DNA from: Pseudeuparius sepicola
Taxonomy: Eukaryota > Arthropoda > Insecta > Coleoptera > Anthribidae
NCBI GenBank assembly: GCA_963920635.1
Contig: OY987298.1
Coordinates: 145,550,257 to 145,614,256 of the forward strand
DNA length: 64,000 bases
Direction of reading: 5' to 3'
The notes beneath the pieces are model-generated. The model saw nothing but the letters and a program-made list of their open reading frames with translations. It did not search any database and was not told the origin of the DNA. Of this stretch, positions 61,401 to 64,000 are shown one piece after another (the stretch's first letter is position 1; each line of letters starts with the position of its first letter). The position numbers and the translations under genes were made by a program.

Positions 61401-61989
61401 GACATTTGTATCCGTCGGACGTATAAATAGCCACTTCCTTAAATATATGTCCAAATAAGTAACGTGGCTCAACTCACCAATGAGAGCACAAGATGTTTAC
61501 CGACTATTATATATGTCGGAAATATAGCCACTGCCTTATTTATTACAATTCGTTATTTTATTAATTAGATACAGTGGATGTGATCTAGTGCAACTGGGAT
61601 CAAATTGAGATGGCTTTTACTTCGCAACTACTGCTTTTTTACCGTCGTCCTGACGAACAACAAATTTAAAGTGGACCAGATCATCCTAAGTACCCATTAT
61701 GTAAAAATGAACAAAAATATTACCTTTATGTTTATTAACAATTATTTATTATCAATATTTCTATTTTTATTGAGGGCATTTTAGGTAGGTCAATTTTTTT
61801 TGTATTTTTTTGCTACAAAATTCGCTTTATTGTTTCTTTCCTATAATTACAAGCTTAATTAATGAGATTTTTGATAAAAAAGTCAGGAAAATTTCCCGAT
61901 CTTCAAAGGCATTTTCTTGCCGAGCCCTTGTTCTAGAACAGAAAAATGCCGTGCAACTTACCAGGCACAATCTCTTCTGAATCCTCCAT
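40486..61989 (-). CDS. Prp39: Prp39, pre-mRNA-processing factor 39 (U1 snRNP-associated HAT-repeat protein)
   Basis: Prp39 helps U1 snRNP recognise 5' splice sites. Exons on the minus strand: 61989-61962, 60147-59735, 56740-56018, 55790-55488, 54540-54415, 50936-50662, 46293-46014, 45770-45606, 43140-42467, 40741-40486. All joins are GT-AG and in frame, giving 1080 aa, much longer than human PRPF39 because of a ~380-residue N-terminal extension. The first exon encodes MEDSEEIVP and joins at a split codon to a basic Ala-rich [11 protein letters not shown] region, then long Glu/Lys/Asp-rich stretches. HAT repeats run from ELDKYWKAV through [73 protein letters not shown] and [20 protein letters not shown]. 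The tail is Tyr/Gly/Gln-rich, as in other PRPF39 proteins. It is convergent with YME1L and divergent from Syx16. Confidence 0.95.
40848..41428. mobile_element. Fold-back MITE in the last Prp39 intron
   Basis: CTCTGTTCAACGAATGTTCA (continuing to 40874) is exactly inverted at 41402-41428, and matching continues inward (for example GTAGGTCAGTC and GACTGACCTAC). It is less AT-rich inside and has no real gene. Confidence 0.85.
41450..41610. repeat. Fold-back element of about 160 bp
   Basis: AGCTCTGTT...TTTTAAGAAC on the left pairs with GTTCTTAAAA...AACAGAGCT on the right, with a TGTCATTGGT / ACCAATGACA pair inside. It lies 22 bp from the neighbouring MITE. Confidence 0.7.
42205..42437. mobile_element. 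233 bp MITE with ~36 bp TIRs plus an extra end (42152-42189)
   Basis: TACACTTCCCCCAAAAATTA (from 42205) is inverted at the right end (up to 42437), 29 bases from the 5' splice site of the adjoining Prp39 exon. A third copy of the end lies at 42152-42189 in opposite orientation to the left end, with only TATTATTATTATTAT between. Together 42145-42249 forms a 45 bp hairpin stem with one mismatch. Confidence 0.85.
43253..43512. mobile_element. 260 bp MITE in Prp39 intron 8
   Basis: CCTTGTTTATGG followed by a TAGTTAGCCAATGT block at the left is inverted at the right end (ACATTGGCTAACTA, then CCATAAACAAGG ending at 43512). Confidence 0.85.
43678..44910. mobile_element. hAT-type non-autonomous element, copy 2, with 8 bp target duplication
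   Basis: The ends are TATAGATGGC and GCCATCTATA, flanked on both sides by GAAATTAT (43670-43677 and 44911-44918), the 8 bp duplication typical of hAT. About 44494-44640 encodes a BED-type zinc finger ([18 protein letters not shown], then KHLI, a stop and C). A second MITE is inserted at 43811-44281. It is related to the copy at 15026-15917. Confidence 0.9.
43811..44281. mobile_element. piggyBac-type MITE nested in the hAT element, TTAA target
   Basis: GGCGGAACTCGCAG is exactly inverted at the right end (CTGCGAGTTCCGCC). TTAA lies on both sides (43807-43810 and 44282-44285), as for piggyBac-like insertions. The uninterrupted sister copy at 15026-15917 shows the empty site. Arms of about 200 bp pair (core AGTAATAGCAAGAGATTG with CAATCTCTTGCTATTACT). 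Confidence 0.9.
46483..46689. mobile_element. 207 bp MITE upstream of a Prp39 exon; related partial copy at 57426-57690
   Basis: CCCTCGTAAAATAAACT is exactly inverted at the right end (AGTTTATTTTACGAGGG). The segment at 57426-57690 shares CCCTCGTAAAATAA, AATCATTTGTCCCAC and AAATCCCCTAGAAT but lacks the matching right end. Confidence 0.8.
47195..48581. mobile_element. P-type DNA transposon remnant, 34 bp perfect TIRs, GGTCAACAG target duplication
   Basis: A 34 bp end (47195-47228, starts CAAGGTTGTTGGAGTGGAG) is exactly inverted at 48548-48581. GGTCAACAG lies outside both ends (47186-47194 and 48582-48590). P elements give 8 bp duplications, and the ninth base may be shared by chance. The element is internally deleted: only the C-terminal part of its gene remains. 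It sits in Prp39 intron 6. Confidence 0.88.
47428..48089 (+). pseudogene. P-element-like transposase, C-terminal fragment
   Basis: The readable stretch includes [20 protein letters not shown], then [20 protein letters not shown] and [20 protein letters not shown], ending AKKMRKIVN (stop about 48089). AGYLA(R/H)K followed by a Pro-x-Leu-Gly turn is familiar from the C-terminal region of P-type and THAP9-like transposases. The THAP domain and most of the catalytic core are missing, and frames change between blocks (around 47900), so it is non-functional. Confidence 0.7.
49732..50480 (+). pseudogene. 5'-truncated non-LTR retrotransposon, reverse transcriptase C-terminal region
   Basis: Frame one reads [20 protein letters not shown] and ends near 49997; frame two continues [20 protein letters not shown] to the stop at 50370, with [20 protein letters not shown] and [20 protein letters not shown]. 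This is the typical post-polymerase region of insect LINEs (jockey-like or a related clade). One frameshift near 49998 separates the frames. A TATTATTATTATTA tail (about 50461-50480) marks the 3' end. It is inserted in Prp39 intron 6, opposite to the host gene. Confidence 0.8.
50937..54414. other. Prp39 intron 5
   Basis: This is mostly AT-rich sequence without recognised genes. The part next to the 3' splice site (50945-51235) is strikingly GC-rich and is discussed under findings. A 91-codon minus-strand frame (52918-52643) has no recognisable product. Confidence 0.6.
54703..55380. mobile_element. MITE filling most of Prp39 intron 4
   Basis: GTATAGTATTTCTAAAGTCA (from 54703) and its continuation are inverted at 55356-55380 with one extra base. 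The element makes up 678 of the 947 intron bases. Confidence 0.8.
58802..59686. mobile_element. Outer MITE with 29 bp TIRs, split by a hAT MITE
   Basis: AAAGCTGGTATTACACTTGT (continuing to 58830) is inverted at 59658-59686 with one mismatch. TA next to both ends would suit a Tc1/mariner-type origin, but this is not certain. Confidence 0.82.
58874..59355. mobile_element. hAT-type MITE, 8 bp target duplication GTTGTAGA
   Basis: The ends are TAGAGTTGCC and GGCAACACTA, with GTCCGGACA-like bases following inside. GTTGTAGA lies on both sides (58866-58873 and 59356-59363). It is 482 bp with no gene. Confidence 0.88.
60148..61961. other. Prp39 intron 1, largely a complex fold-back element
   Basis: Almost all of this intron is taken up by inverted-repeat sequence (60176-61532, described separately). 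The 3' splice site (AG at 60148-60149 on the minus strand) lies 27 bp from the element. Confidence 0.75.
60176..61532. mobile_element. Complex fold-back element with four copies of a promoter-like end
   Basis: Related ~75 bp blocks sit at 60176-60251 and 60686-60765 in one orientation and at 61356-61437 and 61458-61532 in the other. The block reads CACGTGACTCA, then CCAATGAGAGCACAAGA, then a TATAAATAG-type sequence. Inside is a near-perfect hairpin (60941-60981 with 60997-61036; core TTTTCTTGAAATTTT and GGTGGGTTACA), with a further copy of one arm at 61081-61113. A second repeat (CATACGGCAGCG / CTGCCACAATATGG) recurs near 60530-60620 and 61140-61220. Confidence 0.75.
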
Positions 61990-62518
61990 TCCTCTGGAAA
62001 TTAAGAGATATCCACAATTAAAGCACAACGGGAATTATTTTTATATGGAAAATGAACGTCCCCAAACCAAATTATTACACGATAATAACGAGACGCCAAC
62101 GTTACAAACTTTGGCTCGTTTCTATGGCGGTAATCAAAATGGCTGACTGCACCTCGGCTCGGCCTTGAGCCGGAAACTAGTGAAGTTAGAAACAAATCAT
62201 CAAAACAAAAAAAAAAAATGGTGATTTTTGATGGTTTTTGATATCTAGACTTATTTATTTTCTTCTTCATCGAATCTTCAGCTAACTGGTTTATGTCCTT
62301 TAGCAACAGGAAAGTAAAGGGATTATTAATTTTCAACATTACTCCTACATTTCACATTTAAAATCTAACCTAACCTATATATTTTGTGAGCCGGGAGATA
62401 AACAAATACCAAAAGTTTGCTGAAAACGTCACTTCTGTGAAATAAATAAAATGTTTTATTTTAAATTTTGAAGTTCTTAATTTTAAACATTTTATATTAG
62501 AAAATCGAATTGTACATA
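61990..62518. promoter_or_regulatory. Divergent promoter interval, Prp39 (-) and Syx16 (+)
   Basis: 529 bp separates the two start codons, which face away from each other. A small CG-richer patch lies at about 62100-62175. No TATA box is clear. This is inferred from gene geometry. Confidence 0.5.
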
Positions 62519-63577
62519 ATGGCTTCACGTAGTTTAACAGACGTTTTCCTCCTTATGAGGAACAATGCTATCCGAAGCAGACACATTTATCCTGATCAGG
62601 TAATTAAAGTTTATCTTGTTTTATCTGATGAACAATAATAAATTTTCAAATTATTGTTTACTCTTCTAGGATTCTTCAGAGCGTATGCATTTAGTGTCTT
62701 TAAATGACATGGAAGAAGGTACTGTGGACCGAAACGAGAATCGCATGCCTCCAATATGGATCGATTACCTTGAGAAGGCGCAAATGATACTGCCCAAGCT
62801 CAAATCGAAAATCAACGATCTTAAAATGTTGCATTCGAGACATCTGCACCGATCTACATTTGACGAAACGTCAGAGGATGAAGTTGCTATAGAAAATTGC
62901 ACGCAAGAAATAAGTAGAATGTTCAATGAAGTATGATTATTGGTATAATTCTGAGATAGTTACCATAAATTTTGTGCTTCTTGTAGGTTCATAGACTGCT
63001 ACAAATAATCAAAAGCCATTCAGGCGAGGGCATTCCAAAAGAACAGAGACTGACGGTTAACGTTTACCATTCAGTGGCCAGTGCTTTGCAGGATCTTTCA
63101 TACACTTTTCGGTCGACACAAAACGGGTATTTGCGTCAAATTCAGTCACGCGAAGACCGATCGAAACAGTTTTTTGACCACAACATCGAGACCGACATTT
63201 TTAACGACAATACCGCAGAAATCGACAACTATTTTATGAATTCGCGACAAATGACCCAACAGCAACTGCTCATGTTGGAGGAAGAGAACACGAAATTTGC
63301 GCAAGAAAGGGAACAAGAAGTGAACGCGATAGTTAAGTCGATCGTAGACTTGAATGAGATTTTTAAAGATTTGAGCCAGATGGTGGCAGATCAAGGTACC
63401 ATTTTAGATAGAATAGATTATAATATAGAACAGACCCAAGTTCAGGTGTTTGAAGGTTATAAACAGTTGAAAAAGGCGGACGCATATCAGCGGAAAAACA
63501 GGAAAATGTGTGCGATAGTGACATTGGCGGCCACTATAATTTTGTTGTTTTTTATTTTGATTATTGTTAAATCCTAG
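62519..63577 (+). CDS. Syx16: Syntaxin-16 (Qa-SNARE of the trans-Golgi network and endosomes)
   Basis: Exons 62519-62599, 62670-62930, 62987-63577, all GT-AG and in frame, give 310 aa, close to the human protein. It mediates fusion of endosome-derived vesicles at the trans-Golgi network. The start MASRSLTDVFLLMRNNAIRS is the conserved N-terminal peptide, a likely Sec1/Munc18 (Vps45)-binding segment. The Habc region covers roughly residues 50-190. The SNARE motif (about 218-275) contains DLNEIFKDLSQMVADQGT with the zero-layer Gln at 250. The membrane anchor (IVTLAATIILLFFILIIV, about 289-307) ends the protein. AATAAA at 63730 is a likely poly(A) signal. A second, SNARE-less copy lies at 29473-30141. 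Confidence 0.96.
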
Positions 63578-64000
63578 TCATTCGTTTTGGACAAGTTTTA
63601 GCATTGGGTGAAATATTTGTGATACGAAGCTCAGTGATATCTTGCTTCTTATTGCAAGAAATATTTCCCCAAACCGTTGTAGGTTAAGCCAAATATTTAT
63701 TTATATAAAAAAGTGTATTATAATTGAGTAATAAAATTAATTTATTCTAATTACAGATTACACCTTTGTTTTAATTATTATTATACAAGGTTCCCCAATT
63801 CTAATAACAGTTTCAGAACAAAAATACATATTTTAATTCTGTAAACAAAGCATGATAAAGGTTTTTTTATAAATCCATTAAGTGATGCCAAATAAGGTGG
63901 GTGCCCAAAAGTGAGCAAGTGGTTTCCTGTATCTGGCAAATTGGACATTTAAAAAATTTTTGAAAAGGGAGTGTTTATGCTCAAACAATAGTTTTCAAAA
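63578..64000. other. 3' flank of Syx16
   Basis: This is the 3' untranslated region with its poly(A) signal near 63730, then AT-rich sequence with nothing recognisable. Confidence 0.6.

Noticed and set aside
1..64000. tRNA, rRNA or other structured RNA genes
   Set aside because: No cloverleaf with the conserved tRNA B-box or rRNA-like block was recognised by eye. A covariance-model search would be decisive.

Overview
The window looks like nuclear DNA of an insect. It is AT-rich, has spliced genes with short GT-AG introns, and is full of DNA transposons and MITEs. A beetle or another holometabolous insect would fit, but nothing seen here fixes the order. No bacterial, organellar or viral genome structure is visible.

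Layout: (1) 1-8747 is a tandem array with an exact 826 bp period, ten full units plus a partial one. Each unit joins the 5' part of a mariner-type transposase gene to a decayed THAP-type (P-element-like) zinc-finger segment. The last unit runs into the rest of the mariner transposase (8508-9568, two frameshifts). (2) 11423-18346 (+) holds the last three exons of an ACBD5-like peroxisomal acyl-CoA-binding protein. The acyl-CoA-binding domain must lie upstream of the window, so the array probably sits inside an intron of this gene. (3) 18347-29470 is gene-poor. It contains a complete 2.7 kb DNA transposon with 20 bp TIRs, a 4 bp target duplication and a 602-codon spliced transposase-like gene, inserted in a nest of older inverted-repeat elements. 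(4) 29473-30141 (-) is a syntaxin-16 paralogue that stops just before the SNARE motif. It lies head to head with (5) YME1L, the mitochondrial i-AAA protease (30522-39326, +, ten exons). (6) The pre-mRNA splicing factor Prp39 occupies 61989-40486 (-), ten exons, convergent with YME1L; its introns are loaded with MITEs. (7) The intact syntaxin-16 gene (62519-63577, +) is head to head with Prp39.

All exon joins given here keep frame and use GT-AG sites, giving 722 aa for YME1L, 1080 aa for Prp39, 310 aa for Syx16 and 196 aa for the SNARE-less paralogue.

The genes are ordinary housekeeping genes for splicing, mitochondrial proteolysis, Golgi/endosome fusion and peroxisome-ER lipid handling. The unusual content is the chimeric transposon satellite, the SNARE-less syntaxin-16 duplicate with a divergent neighbour, and several nested transposon insertions whose target duplications can still be read.
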